A DNA stretch of 46,955 bases from Gallionella sp. (GTDB lineage: Bacteria; Pseudomonadota; Gammaproteobacteria; Burkholderiales; Gallionellaceae), in NCBI GenBank assembly GCA_028687575.1, contig JAQTZW010000016.1, forward strand, positions 13,725 through 60,679. The letters run 5' to 3'. Positions 32,864 to 42,364 of this stretch are shown here, in pieces (within the stretch, counting starts at the first letter, position 1; each line of letters begins with the position of its first letter). The notes beneath the pieces were generated by a model. That model did no database searches and was not told the origin of the DNA. It saw only the letters and a list, made by a program, of their open reading frames with translations. The position numbers and the translations under genes were made by a program.

Positions 32864-34522
32864 TCAGACGCGGCGTGGCGCAGGTTTCTCGTCCTTCAGG
32901 ACTTTGAAGCTGACCCTTTCATAGTCCGCGCCATGTTCCACACTGAAACCCAGTTTGACCTTGATCTTGTCGCCTTCCGGATGTTCAAGTTCGAGCACGT
33001 GTTCGGCCTTGTACCATTCACGCGGCACAATCAGGCTGGCAGGAGACTTGATCTCGGGCAGGGCGGGGAACAGGAAGCCGGGGGCACAGTCCGCATTCTC
33101 TGACGGGTTGAGGGTGGCCTGACGGATAGTTACCGGAAGTGCCTGCCCGTGCAGATAGCGAACGCCAATCTGTAACTGGTTCAGCCGGGTCACGTTCACC
33201 CAGGCAGTCGAGCCCAGCAGGAAACTTTCCGAGCCCGCAGGGCGTAAAGCCACCAACTGTTGATGCGCCAATCTGCCCCCCACGTGATCCTCCCGAATCA
33301 AGCGCGCACCGCTGACGCTTTCATCCTGCATTAGCCAGTTTTCCAGCGGATAGCCCATTTCCACCAGTTCATGCTCCTGCTTGAGGCGTTTGGTGGCACT
33401 CACCGTCTCGATTTCGCTGTGACTCAGGCGGCCAAAGGTCTCGATTGGTTTTTGCGGATTGAAGGGCATGCTTGTCATGTGTGCATAGATGCCGTCGAAT
33501 TTGTAGCATATTTTCGCTGCAAGTGAAGTCGATCGCCGTTCGCCCAGGCGTTGCTGGCTGTTCTCGCACCAGCAGCGATGCAGGAAAGTCAGGAAGTCTA
33601 TGCAGGCCTTGCGGTCGTAATGGTCGCCCAGTCCGGCCTGTAGCGGTGTCTGGCCCTGTTGCAGCAGGATGGTCTTGACGCGCAGCAATTTGCTCAAGGG
33701 GGCCATGGCAAGGAAGCGCAGGCCGTCATGCTGTCGAGTTTGGATGCTGGCAAGTTGTTGCAGCCCCTGCCTGCTGGTCAGATCCGCCACCAAGGGATGG
33801 GCATCTGACTTGTTGATTTTGCAATGGTCTTTGACAGTTATCTCATTGCTCCATAGCGACAGCCAACTGTCCAGTTGTTGCAACTGCCAGCGGGTCAGCC
33901 GGGCAGGGTGGGCATAGCAGGCCAGCAATATCCTGACGTAGCTACTGACGCAATTGATGTGCGGCAGCTCGGGTTTGAGCGAATCCGGTACGTCGGTCTG
34001 CTGCAAGTCATTTTGTTCGGCGTAGGCATACAGCTCATGCAACTGGTGCCAGAGTTTTTCGTCCACCTCGTAGCTGGTGCAAAGATGCTCAAAGATTGCG
34101 GCTCCGGTGTAGTGCAAGCAGCGCTGGCACAGCAGCGCACCGTGGTTTTGTAGAGACTTGTCGCCCGAAATGTGGGATTGCAGGCAGCGCTGGTAGCCCA
34201 TCACCAGCGACTGCCAGAGTTGCACGATGGCGACAAATACCAGCAATTCGTTGTCACCAAGCGGCAGGGGTTTTGCGATCAGTTTCTTGGCGAAATCATC
34301 CTGTACATGTTCGATGGTTTCGCGCAACTGTTCCAGTGTCTCAAGACGGACAAGGCCGCGCATCGGATAGCGGTTGAGCTCGTTGAGTTGGATTAGCAAC
34401 TGGCTATGCGCCTGTTGCAGATTAGTCAGTTGCAATTGCCCCAACCAGAGCGCACAACTCTCCGCATCCTTGAAGATGGGACGGGCGCGGTCATCGGTCG
34501 GTTCGAGGGGCAGGGTCAGCAT
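32864..34522 (-). CDS. Large helical protein with C-terminal PilZ-like region
   Basis: A 552-residue cytoplasmic protein with no signal or membrane segment. The N-terminal ~370 residues are helical and I do not recognise a named domain. The C-terminal part carries DESVSGARL near residues 397-405, which fits the PilZ DxSxxG c-di-GMP motif, preceded by an Arg pair (GERRST) and followed by beta-rich GGRLAHQQLVALRP and STAWVNVTRLNQLQIGVRYL. A c-di-GMP effector role is an inference, supported by the convergent GGDEF-EAL neighbour. I chose the ATG at 34522; a TTG two codons upstream is possible. The ribosome binding site is weak. Confidence 0.7.
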   Translation of the reverse strand: MLTLPLEPTDDRARPIFKDAESCALWLGQLQLTNLQQAHSQLLIQLNELNRYPMRGLVRLETLEQLRETIEHVQDDFAKKLIAKPLPLGDNELLVFVAIVQLWQSLVMGYQRCLQSHISGDKSLQNHGALLCQRCLHYTGAAIFEHLCTSYEVDEKLWHQLHELYAYAEQNDLQQTDVPDSLKPELPHINCVSSYVRILLACYAHPARLTRWQLQQLDSWLSLWSNEITVKDHCKINKSDAHPLVADLTSRQGLQQLASIQTRQHDGLRFLAMAPLSKLLRVKTILLQQGQTPLQAGLGDHYDRKACIDFLTFLHRCWCENSQQRLGERRSTSLAAKICYKFDGIYAHMTSMPFNPQKPIETFGRLSHSEIETVSATKRLKQEHELVEMGYPLENWLMQDESVSGARLIREDHVGGRLAHQQLVALRPAGSESFLLGSTAWVNVTRLNQLQIGVRYLHGQALPVTIRQATLNPSENADCAPGFLFPALPEIKSPASLIVPREWYKAEHVLELEHPEGDKIKVKLGFSVEHGADYERVSFKVLKDEKPAPRRV

Positions 34523-34630
34523 GCCCAAATGATAACAGGAGCTAGGATTGAGAAAAGTGGATTAAGCAAAAAACTACCTACGGTTTCCGATTTCCGCGTG
34601 CTTTCCCCACTCCCCCTTGCAGTCTTGCCT

Positions 34631-37600
34631 TTATAGCAGCACACGTTCGATGCCGCCGTTGTTCGCCTTGTGTACATAATCTGCCAGCCAGTCGTCACCC
34701 AGCAGATGTTTGGCCATCTCCACCACGATGTAATCGGAGGTCGTGCCGCTGTCCTCGTTATAGCGCGACAGCCCCTGTTGGCAAGCCGGGCAAGAGGTCA
34801 GGATTTTGATGTCGCCGGTAAAGCCGTCGGCGCGTAGCGCATCCGCTCCCGCGCGCATCTCCTCTTCCTTGCGGAAGCGCACCTGCGTGGCGATGTGTGG
34901 CTGGGCAACACCGAAAGTACCGGACTCTCCGCAGCAGCGGTCATTGAGCGGCACGTTCATGCCCATCAGTTCGTTCACTACTTTCAGGGGCTGGTAGGAC
35001 TTCATCGGTGAATGGCAGGGGTCGTGATACATGTAACGGGCGCCCTCGACGCCATTCAGTTTGACGCCCTTCTCCAACAGGTACTCATGGATGTCCAGCA
35101 GTCGGCAATCGGGGAAGATCTTCTCGAACTGGTATTTCTGCAACTGGTCCATGCAGGTGCCGCACGACACGATCACCGTCTTGATATCCAGATAGTTCAG
35201 CGTGTTGGCGACGCGATGGAACAGTACGCGGTTGTCGGTGGTGATCTGTGCCGCCTTGTCGCCCTGCCCGGATGCGTTTTGCGGATAACCGCAGCACAGG
35301 TAGCCGGGCGGCAGCACGGTGACGGCGCCGGTTTCGTAGAGCATGGCCTGCGTTGCCAACCCGACCTGGCCGAACAATCGCTCCGAGCCGCAGCCGGGGA
35401 AGTAGAACACCGCTTCGGAGTCTTCTGCCGGGCGGCTAGGGTTGCGGATAATCGGGATGACGCTGTTGTCTTCGATGTCCAGCAAAGCGCGCGAGGTCTT
35501 TTTCGGCAGATTGCCCGGCATCGGCTTGTTGATGAAATGGATCACCTGCGCCTTGATGGAGGGCTTGCCCACGCTGGCGGGCGGACGGGCGATCTGCTTT
35601 TTGAACAGCCCCAGTCGCTTGCCGATGCCATGCGCGATGCGCTGTGCCTGGTAGGCCCACTCGATCATCACCTTGCGCATCAACTTGATGGTGAGCGGGT
35701 CGGTGGTGTTCAGGTAGAGCATCGAGCTGGCAGTGATCGGGTTGAATTTCTTTTGGCCGTGTTTGCGCAGGAAGTTGCGCATCGCCATCGAGACGTCGCC
35801 GAAATCTATGTTCACCGGGCAGGGATTAACGCAGCGGTGGCAGACGGTGCAGTGGTCGGCCACGTCGTTGAACTCGTCGAAATGCATCAGCGAGATGCCG
35901 CGCCGCGTCTGCTCTTCATACAGGAACGCCTCCACCAGCAGCGAGGTGGCGAGAATCTTGTTGCGCGGCGAATACAGCAGGTTGGCGCGCGGCACGTGGG
36001 TGCTGCACACCGGCTTGCATTTGCCGCAGCGCAGACAGTCCTTGATCGAATCGGAGATGTCGCCCAGTTCGCTCTTTTCCAGGATCAGGCTTTCCAGTTC
36101 CATCAGGTTGAAGCTGGGCGTGTAGGCGCGTTCCAGATTGCTGCCCGGCAGCAGCTTGCCCTTGTTGAAGCGGCCTTCCGGGTCTACGCGCTGCTTGTAG
36201 GCGATGAACGGTGCCAGTTCGTGTTCGTCCAGATAGTCGAATTTGGTGATGCCGATGCCGTGTTCGCCGGAAATCACGCCGCCCAGATCCTTGGCCAGTT
36301 GCATGATGCGATCCACTGCCGCGTTGGCTTGTTGCAGCATCTCGTAATTGTCGGAGTTGACCGGGATGTTGGTGTGTACGTTGCCGTCGCCCGCGTGCAT
36401 GTGCAGCGCCACGAACACGCGGCTTTTCAGCACGTCCTGATGGAGGGCATTGCACCGGTCGAGGATGGGCTGGTAGGTGCCGCCGCTGAAGATATGGGCA
36501 AGCTTGTCGCGCAGTTCGCGCTTCCAGGAGGCACGCAACTGGTGGCGTTGCACCGCGTCGAATACTGTCACCGCGCCCACGTCGGCGGCATCGGCGCTGA
36601 AGTCGAGTGACTCGGGGAGCGATGACAGCGGCGCGTCCAGATTGTCGCGCAGCCATTCCCAGCGGGCGCGCACGCGAGCCAGCAGCTTCTGGGCATCCTG
36701 CGCACGGTTGCCCAGCAGTTCGGCATCGCCGAGCTGTTTGTCGTCCTGGTAATACAGTGGCAGTTCGCCGGCGAAGAATTCGTCCAGTGCACCTATGAAC
36801 TTGATCTTGTTGTGCAGCGACAATTCGATGTTGATGCGCTCGATACCGTCGCAGTAATCGCCCATGCGCGGCAGCGGGATGACCACGTCCTCGTTGATCT
36901 TGAAGGCGTTGGTGTGTTTGGCGATGGCGGCGGTGCGGGCGCGGTCCAGCCAGAATTTCTTGCGCGCCTCGGCGGATACCGCGATGAAGCCTTCACCGTG
37001 GCGCAGGTTAGCCAATCGCACGATTTCCGATGCGGCAGAGGCGGCGGCATCGGCATCGTCACTGACCACGTCGGCCACCAGCACCATCTTGGGACGCGTG
37101 CCGCGCCGCGACTTGGTCGCGTAGCCCACCGCCTTCAGGTAACGCTCGTCCAGATGTTCCAACCCGGCCAGCAGCGCGCTGGGGTGTGCATCCAGATAAT
37201 CCTTGATCTCAACGATGGCGGGCACTGCCTCGCGCACCTGACCGAAAAACTCCAGACAAACGGTGCGAGTATGAGTGTGGGCGCGATGCAAAATGAAGCG
37301 CGCCGAGGTGATGATGCCGTCGCAACCTTCCTTCTGGATGCCGGGTAGGCCGGACAAGAATTTGTCGGTGACATCCTTGCCCAGCCCCGCCTTGCGGAAC
37401 GCGTTGCCGGGGATGGTCAGGATTTCCGGCGTGCCGTGGGGAGTCTTGCCATCTATTTCAAAGTGGCTGATGCGGAAACTGCTTGAGACCGTGTCGTGGA
37501 TTTTGCCAAGGTTGTGATCGAGTCGTTCCACCTGCATCCACAGACCGTCCGGCGTGACCATCCGCCAGCTGGCCAGATTGTCCAGCGCCGTGCCCCACAG

Positions 37601-38458
37601 CACGGCCTTCTTGCCGCCGGCATTCATCGCCACGTTGCCGCCGATGCAGGAGGCATCCGCCGAAGTCGGGTCCACCGCGAACACCAGATCGTTGCGTTCG
37701 GCAGCCTCCATCACGCGCCGGGTGACCACACCCGCGCCGCAATGGACAGTAGCGTAGGGGTGCGACAGGCCGGGCAGCACGGTCTGCTCGATGGCCGAGA
37801 TGGCGTCCAGTTTTTCGGTGTTGATGACTGCAGAGAATTTATCCAGCAGCACCGCGCCGCCGGTATAGCCGGTACCGCCACCGCGCGGCACGATGGTGAG
37901 TTTCAGCGCGATGCAGGCGCGCACCAGTTCGGCGACCTCCTGCTCACTGTCCGGGTGCAACACCACGAACGGGTATTCCACGCGCCAGTCGGTGGCATCG
38001 GTGACGTGCGAAACACGCGCCAGCCCATCGAACTGGATGTTGTCGCGGCGCGTAATGCGCGACAGTTCGCGGACGGCGCGGCGGCGCATTTTCAGCGTCT
38101 GGTCGAATTCGTCGGCGAAGCGGTCTACTGCAGCGCGCGCCAGTTCCAGCAGTTGCAGCACGATCTGGTTGTCCTGGCGGCGGTCTTCAATGGCATGCAG
38201 ACGGTGGTGCAGCGCGTCTATCAGTGCCTGACGGCGCTTGGGGTTGTCCAATAAGTCGTCCTGCAGGTAAGGGTTGCGCGTGACTACCCAGATGTCGCCC
38301 AGCACCTCGTACAGCATTTGCGCGGAACGGCCGGTGCGGCGTTCGTGGCGCAGCGTGTTGATGATGTCCCAGCCTTCCGTGCCTAGGAGACGCAGCACGA
38401 TCTCGCGGTCGGAGAACGAAGTGTAGTTGTAGGGGATTTCACGTAAACGCGCGGTCAT
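34631..38458 (-). CDS. Giant FAD-linked oxidase / Fe-S dehydrogenase (DUF3683, D-lactate dehydrogenase-like)
   Basis: A 1275-residue fusion likely to oxidise a 2-hydroxy acid such as D-lactate or glycolate and pass electrons to the quinone pool. In order: a DUF3683 region (about 1-125); an FAD-binding type 4 domain (about 160-300, [17 protein letters not shown]); an FAD-oxidase C-terminal domain (to about 770, with [16 protein letters not shown] and [10 protein letters not shown]); two ferredoxin-type clusters ([11 protein letters not shown] near 810, [12 protein letters not shown] near 870); and GlpC/GlcF-like cysteine-rich repeats ([10 protein letters not shown] near 1015, [24 protein letters not shown]). 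It thus combines GlcD- and GlcF-type parts in one chain. The ATG at 38458 has AAGGAATG upstream. Confidence 0.93.
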   Translation of the reverse strand: MTARLREIPYNYTSFSDREIVLRLLGTEGWDIINTLRHERRTGRSAQMLYEVLGDIWVVTRNPYLQDDLLDNPKRRQALIDALHHRLHAIEDRRQDNQIVLQLLELARAAVDRFADEFDQTLKMRRRAVRELSRITRRDNIQFDGLARVSHVTDATDWRVEYPFVVLHPDSEQEVAELVRACIALKLTIVPRGGGTGYTGGAVLLDKFSAVINTEKLDAISAIEQTVLPGLSHPYATVHCGAGVVTRRVMEAAERNDLVFAVDPTSADASCIGGNVAMNAGGKKAVLWGTALDNLASWRMVTPDGLWMQVERLDHNLGKIHDTVSSSFRISHFEIDGKTPHGTPEILTIPGNAFRKAGLGKDVTDKFLSGLPGIQKEGCDGIITSARFILHRAHTHTRTVCLEFFGQVREAVPAIVEIKDYLDAHPSALLAGLEHLDERYLKAVGYATKSRRGTRPKMVLVADVVSDDADAAASAASEIVRLANLRHGEGFIAVSAEARKKFWLDRARTAAIAKHTNAFKINEDVVIPLPRMGDYCDGIERINIELSLHNKIKFIGALDEFFAGELPLYYQDDKQLGDAELLGNRAQDAQKLLARVRARWEWLRDNLDAPLSSLPESLDFSADAADVGAVTVFDAVQRHQLRASWKRELRDKLAHIFSGGTYQPILDRCNALHQDVLKSRVFVALHMHAGDGNVHTNIPVNSDNYEMLQQANAAVDRIMQLAKDLGGVISGEHGIGITKFDYLDEHELAPFIAYKQRVDPEGRFNKGKLLPGSNLERAYTPSFNLMELESLILEKSELGDISDSIKDCLRCGKCKPVCSTHVPRANLLYSPRNKILATSLLVEAFLYEEQTRRGISLMHFDEFNDVADHCTVCHRCVNPCPVNIDFGDVSMAMRNFLRKHGQKKFNPITASSMLYLNTTDPLTIKLMRKVMIEWAYQAQRIAHGIGKRLGLFKKQIARPPASVGKPSIKAQVIHFINKPMPGNLPKKTSRALLDIEDNSVIPIIRNPSRPAEDSEAVFYFPGCGSERLFGQVGLATQAMLYETGAVTVLPPGYLCCGYPQNASGQGDKAAQITTDNRVLFHRVANTLNYLDIKTVIVSCGTCMDQLQKYQFEKIFPDCRLLDIHEYLLEKGVKLNGVEGARYMYHDPCHSPMKSYQPLKVVNELMGMNVPLNDRCCGESGTFGVAQPHIATQVRFRKEEEMRAGADALRADGFTGDIKILTSCPACQQGLSRYNEDSGTTSDYIVVEMAKHLLGDDWLADYVHKANNGGIERVLL

Positions 38459-38582
38459 GTCATTCCTTGTGGCAGCGGCGGATATTGGCAGCTACCGGGC
38501 ATAATTTATCAGGCGCGCATTTTACCTGATTGCGGCGCGTCGCTCGACCATGCGTGCATTGCGGATAAAATGGCGGCTCATC

Positions 38583-39143
38583 ATGGATACCTGTCCCGAA
38601 AATTTGACTGCCCGCGTGTTCTTCGCCTTGTGGCCAACGGACGACGAGCGTATCGCGCTGGCCGACTGGCAGCCGGCGCTTGTGCGGCTGTGCGGCGGGC
38701 GCGTGATGCGTGCCGAAACGTTGCACCTGACTTTGGTTTTTTTGGGCGAGATTCCTTGCAATCGGCTTGAAGCGCTGTGTCTGGCGGCACAGCAAGTCAG
38801 CGGGCAATGCTTCGGGCTGAGTCTCGATGTTGCGCGATATTGGGGGCATAACCACATCCTGTATACTGCGCCCCGCGTCGTGCCGCCGCAGTTGGCGCAA
38901 CTGGTGCGAGAGCTGGAAAAGCAGCTGCGCCGTCAACATTTCAAATTTGACGCACGCGAATACAAGCCGCATGTCACGCTGCTGCGCAACGCCCACTGGC
39001 GTGACGATCCGCTGCCTGAGTTGCCGCCAGTGCGACTCGAAGTTGGCAGTTTCGTGCTGTTGCAATCAGTGCAGCAGGACGGTGCGGCGGCCTACCGGAT
39101 ACTGGCGCGTTTCCCTTTGTCTGAAAGTGTTTGTGACCCATGA
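38583..39143 (+). CDS. thpR: RNA 2',3'-cyclic phosphodiesterase
   Basis: A 2H-phosphoesterase superfamily protein of 186 residues, formerly called 2'-5' RNA ligase. Both catalytic motifs are present: HLTLVFLG near residue 49 and HVTLLR near 130. The family hydrolyses 2',3'-cyclic phosphate ends of RNA. I chose the ATG at 38583 at the start of homology. The stop overlaps the next gene's start (ATGA). Confidence 0.93.
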   Translation: MDTCPENLTARVFFALWPTDDERIALADWQPALVRLCGGRVMRAETLHLTLVFLGEIPCNRLEALCLAAQQVSGQCFGLSLDVARYWGHNHILYTAPRVVPPQLAQLVRELEKQLRRQHFKFDAREYKPHVTLLRNAHWRDDPLPELPPVRLEVGSFVLLQSVQQDGAAAYRILARFPLSESVCDP

Positions 39144-40279
39144 AGAATCCTCCCGAATCTCTGTATCGTCTGGCGCTGGCAGTGGTTGTCGGCGTCGTTG
39201 CCTCGCCCCTCGCGCTGGCCGGCGACGAGGCTTTTGCGCGTTGTGCGCAGCAGTTTCCGGCTGACCCGCAGGCGCGGCTCAAGTGTTTCGACGCGGCGCT
39301 GGAAAGCCGACCCGTCGACCCGCGTCCGGTCAGTGCTGAACCGGCCGCTGCCTCGGTGTTTGCCCCTGCCGCAAGCGGTGTGCCGTCAGCGCCCGCGCAG
39401 GCGCAAACCGATGCCGAGCCGCCGCAACCGGTGGCGGCGCGCGCGGAGCGCTCCTATCTGACGCGGCTGTGGAATCTGGATAATCGCCCACATCGCGGCC
39501 TGACCACGCTGGATCGTTTGCAACCCCACCGGCAGAGTTACCTGATCGTGCGCGAGACCAGTAACGTCAACCGCAGCCCAGCCACGCCCTCCCCCGGCCA
39601 TGCGGTCGCCGCGCCCTACAGCCTGGACGCGATGGAAGCCAAGTTCCAGCTCAGTTTCAAGTCCGATATCGGCACGGTCGAAGGGCTGGATCTGTGGGGG
39701 CTGAAAACGCTGCGCGTGTGGGGGGCGTATACCCAGCAGTCACACTGGCAGGTATTCAACACCCGCAACTCGTCGCCGTTCCGCGAGACCAACTACCAGC
39801 CGGAACTGATCGCCAGTTTCGGCACCGGCAACGAGTCGGGCTGGAAGCTGCTCAATCTGGGGTTGGAACACCAGTCGAATGGCCGCTCGCTGCCGGATTC
39901 GCGCAGCTGGAATCGCGTCTATGTGCAGGGCGGCTGGGAATGGGGCAACACTTCGCTGCTGGCGCGCGGCTGGTGGCGTGTGCCCGAAAATATCCTCAAG
40001 GATGACAATCCCGATATCGTGCATTACATCGGTCGCGCCGAGATGACCGTGCGCTGGGAGCCCGACAGCAAGGAGCAGGCCGTGTCGCTGCTGCTGCGCA
40101 ACAATCTGGAGCTGGGGCACAATCGCGGCCTGATGCAACTGGACTGGTCGGCGCCGGTCGAGATCGGCCACGCGGCCAGATTGCATGCCCAGTTAACTAC
40201 CGGCTACGGCGAGAGCCTGATTGACTACAACCATCGCCAGACCACATTCGGGGTCGGCGTTTCGTTCAGGGAATGGTAA
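39140..40279 (+). CDS. pldA: Outer-membrane phospholipase A (OMPLA)
   Basis: A barrel phospholipase A1 that hydrolyses phospholipids in the outer leaflet, calcium-dependent and dimerisation-activated in E. coli. It is 379 residues. The signal peptide ends after ALA (about residue 27). A Pro/Ala-rich stretch of ~70 residues (AESAP-type) not typical of E. coli PldA follows. The barrel carries the catalytic His-Ser pair in LEHQSNGRS and the Asn of the triad upstream (FNTRNSSPFRETNYQPE). It ends in FGVGVSFREW, a barrel strand with a terminal aromatic residue. Coupled to thpR and probably to the globin gene. Confidence 0.92.
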   Translation: MKNPPESLYRLALAVVVGVVASPLALAGDEAFARCAQQFPADPQARLKCFDAALESRPVDPRPVSAEPAAASVFAPAASGVPSAPAQAQTDAEPPQPVAARAERSYLTRLWNLDNRPHRGLTTLDRLQPHRQSYLIVRETSNVNRSPATPSPGHAVAAPYSLDAMEAKFQLSFKSDIGTVEGLDLWGLKTLRVWGAYTQQSHWQVFNTRNSSPFRETNYQPELIASFGTGNESGWKLLNLGLEHQSNGRSLPDSRSWNRVYVQGGWEWGNTSLLARGWWRVPENILKDDNPDIVHYIGRAEMTVRWEPDSKEQAVSLLLRNNLELGHNRGLMQLDWSAPVEIGHAARLHAQLTTGYGESLIDYNHRQTTFGVGVSFREW

Positions 40280-40281
40280 AC

Positions 40282-40674
40282 ATGACAGAGCAGCAGAACA
40301 CCCACTACCAACGCATCGGCGGGGCGGACAAGATTCGCGCGCTGGTCAGCCGTTTTTACCAATTGATGGACGCGCTGCCAGAGGCTTATGGCATTCGCAA
40401 GATGCACGCGGCAGACCTGCAAAGTGCCAACGACAAGCTGTTCGAATTCCTGTCCGGCTGGATGGGCGGGCCGCAACTGTTCGTCGCCAAATACGGCCAC
40501 CCGATGCTGCGCCGCCGCCACCTGCCGTTCGTCATTGGTGACACCGAACGTGACCAGTGGATGCTGTGCATGAATCAGGCGCTGAGCGAAGTGGTGGATG
40601 ATGTGGCGTTGCGCCGTGAATTGTCGGATGCCTTCGCCAAGGTGGCCGACCACATGCGCAACCGCGAAGGCTGA
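40282..40674 (+). CDS. Group II truncated hemoglobin
   Basis: A small heme protein, 130 residues, of the trHbO type. The proximal His is in YGHPMLRRRHLPF and the following GDTERDQWMLCMNQAL is diagnostic. Roles in family members include oxygen and redox chemistry, so the task here is open. I chose the ATG at 40282, about 10 bases after GGGAA; an ATG at 40273 overlapping the pldA stop is the alternative. It ends 6 bases from convergent tcdA. Confidence 0.92.
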   Translation: MTEQQNTHYQRIGGADKIRALVSRFYQLMDALPEAYGIRKMHAADLQSANDKLFEFLSGWMGGPQLFVAKYGHPMLRRRHLPFVIGDTERDQWMLCMNQALSEVVDDVALRRELSDAFAKVADHMRNREG

Positions 40675-40680
40675 CGCCGT

Positions 40681-41466
40681 TTACTCAGCGGGTTCGGCGG
40701 TGTCCGGACGGACGGTGAGCTTCTCCAGACACCACGCCGCAGCAGCAAACCCCATCGTCGCGGTGACGGTGACGCTGGAGCCATAGCCTGCACAACTCAG
40801 GTTGCCGGTGGTGCAGGCGGTGCTGCGCTGCGACGGTTCTTCGAGGTAGAGGCAGGTCACGCCGAACTTGCCGTTCTTGCGCGGCAGTATTCGGTGATCC
40901 TTTTTCAGCATGTTGCGGATGCGCGCCAGCAGGGCATCCTGCCTGACACGTCCCAGATCATCTTGGCGCAGCGTCAGTGGATTGCGCTTGCCGCCCGCTG
41001 CGCCGCACACCAGCAGCGGCAGTTTTTGGTAACGGGCTTGGGCAATCAGCGCGGCCTTGACTTTGGCCTGGTCGCAGGCGTCCACCACCATGTCGTACGC
41101 GCCTGGCTGCATCCGTTCCTGCATGTTTTCCTCGGTGAGAAAATCCTCGATCGCGTGCACCCGGCAATCGGGATTGATCTCGCGGATGCGCTGTTCCAGT
41201 GCGTGTACTTTTGCCATGCCGAAGGTGCTGTTAAGCGCCTGAATCTGCCGATTGGTGTTGGACACGGCGACCTGATCGAAATCTATCAGCGTAATCTGGC
41301 CGACCCCGCTGCGCGCCAGCGCCTCGACCACCCAGCAGCCGACCCCGCCGACCCCGACCACTGCGACGTGACCGCGATGCAGCGCCAACCGCGCGCCGTC
41401 GCCGTACAGCCGGTCCAGCCCGCCGAAGCGGCGGCCATGCTCCTCGTCCAGCGGGTGCAGGCTCAT
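40681..41466 (-). CDS. tcdA: tRNA threonylcarbamoyladenosine dehydratase
   Basis: An E1-like ATP-dependent enzyme that dehydrates t6A to cyclic t6A at tRNA position 37. It is 261 residues, with nucleotide-binding VAVVGVGGVGCWVVEALARSG near residues 34-54, LIDFDQVAVSNTNRQ, and the thiol-containing VDACDQAKVK. The ending SCAGYGSSVTVTATMGFAAA is typical of TcdA/CsdL. The ATG at 41466 overlaps the tatD stop; the longer open frame to 42093 lies within tatD. Confidence 0.94.
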   Translation of the reverse strand: MSLHPLDEEHGRRFGGLDRLYGDGARLALHRGHVAVVGVGGVGCWVVEALARSGVGQITLIDFDQVAVSNTNRQIQALNSTFGMAKVHALEQRIREINPDCRVHAIEDFLTEENMQERMQPGAYDMVVDACDQAKVKAALIAQARYQKLPLLVCGAAGGKRNPLTLRQDDLGRVRQDALLARIRNMLKKDHRILPRKNGKFGVTCLYLEEPSQRSTACTTGNLSCAGYGSSVTVTATMGFAAAAWCLEKLTVRPDTAEPAE

Positions 41467-42239
41467 GTGGCAAGCTCCGTCAGCGGCAGCACCGCCAGCG
41501 CGTTGTCGGTGGTGATGCGGGCGATCTCGTCCGGCGGCAGGCCGCGCAAAGAGGCCAGCGTTTGCGCGATGCGCGGCAGGTATTCCGGCAGGTTGGGTTC
41601 GCCCGGCGGCACGAATTCTGGCGCCATGTCGGGCGCATCGGTCTCCAGCACGATGCTGGAGAGGGGTAGGGTGCGGGCCAGTTCGCGCAATCGGGTGGCG
41701 CGCGGATAGGTCATCGCGCCGCCAAAGCCCAGCTTGAAGCCCAGTTTGATGAATTCCTCCGCTTGCTGCCGGCTGCCGGAGAAGGCATGGGCGATACCGC
41801 CGCGCACCTTGTGGCGGCGCAACAGGGCGAGCGTGGCATCCACCGCGCGACGCGTGTGCAGCAGCACTGGCAGGTCGAATTCGCGCGCCAGCTTGAGTTG
41901 TTCTGTCAAAAAGTGTGCCTGGTGCGCCTTGTCGTGATGTTCGATGAAGAAATCCAGCCCGATCTCGCCGAGCGCGACCGCTTGCCCGGCGCTCAAGTAT
42001 TCGCGCAGCGCGGCCAGATCGTCTTCGCTGGCCGACTCGACGAAGATCGGATGGATGCCGTAGGCGGGCCGGCAGGCCGGGTAGAGCGCGCAAATCTGGC
42101 GCACGGCGGCGAAGTCGCGACGCTCCACCGTCGGCACGACCAGATCGGTGACGCCGGCGGTTTCGGCGGCTTGCAGTATCTTGGCGTATTGCCCGCCGAA
42201 TTCCGGCGCGAACAGGTGGCAGTGGGTGTCTATCAGCAT
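41463..42239 (-). CDS. tatD: TatD family metal-dependent hydrolase
   Basis: A cytoplasmic TIM-barrel metallohydrolase of 258 residues. Metal-site motifs are IDTHCHL at the start, ALGEIGLDFF near 92, LLHTRRA near 127, AHAFSG near 150 and ETDAPDMAPE near 200. Family members have 3'-5' exonuclease and DNA-repair or quality-control roles; paralogues YcfH and YjjV are possible labels. Translationally coupled to tcdA by a 4-base overlap. Confidence 0.92.
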   Translation of the reverse strand: MLIDTHCHLFAPEFGGQYAKILQAAETAGVTDLVVPTVERRDFAAVRQICALYPACRPAYGIHPIFVESASEDDLAALREYLSAGQAVALGEIGLDFFIEHHDKAHQAHFLTEQLKLAREFDLPVLLHTRRAVDATLALLRRHKVRGGIAHAFSGSRQQAEEFIKLGFKLGFGGAMTYPRATRLRELARTLPLSSIVLETDAPDMAPEFVPPGEPNLPEYLPRIAQTLASLRGLPPDEIARITTDNALAVLPLTELAT

Positions 42240-42264
42240 GGCGTTGGTAAGTACTGATTTATTT

Positions 42265-42332
42265 CGTCATACCCGCGAAAGCGGGTATCCAGTTGTTTGA
42301 TTTTACTGGGTTCCCGCTTTCGCGGGAACGAC
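42265..42332. repeat. Paired palindromic dispersed repeat
   Basis: The left half contains ACCCGCGAAAGCGGGT and the right half TTCCCGCTTTCGCGGGAA. Each is a palindrome, and the two halves (GTCAT...CCAG and CTGG...GAAC) are inverted copies of each other. This core, GTCATtCCCGCGAAAGCGGGaATCCAG, is a short interspersed repeat found in many proteobacteria. It lies between the quinone oxidoreductase stop and the tatD start, both on the minus strand. Confidence 0.88.
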
Positions 42333-42364
42333 AAAACCGATTAAATCTGCGCTTCAATTTTCGC

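Noticed and set aside
35012..36610. Plus-strand open frame of 532 codons opposite the FAD/Fe-S dehydrogenase
   Set aside because: Antisense to a clearly conserved multi-domain enzyme; the translation has no recognisable domain.
40681..42093. A 470-codon reading of tcdA
   Set aside because: The first ~209 codons are the wrong frame of tatD; TcdA homology starts at the ATG at 41466.
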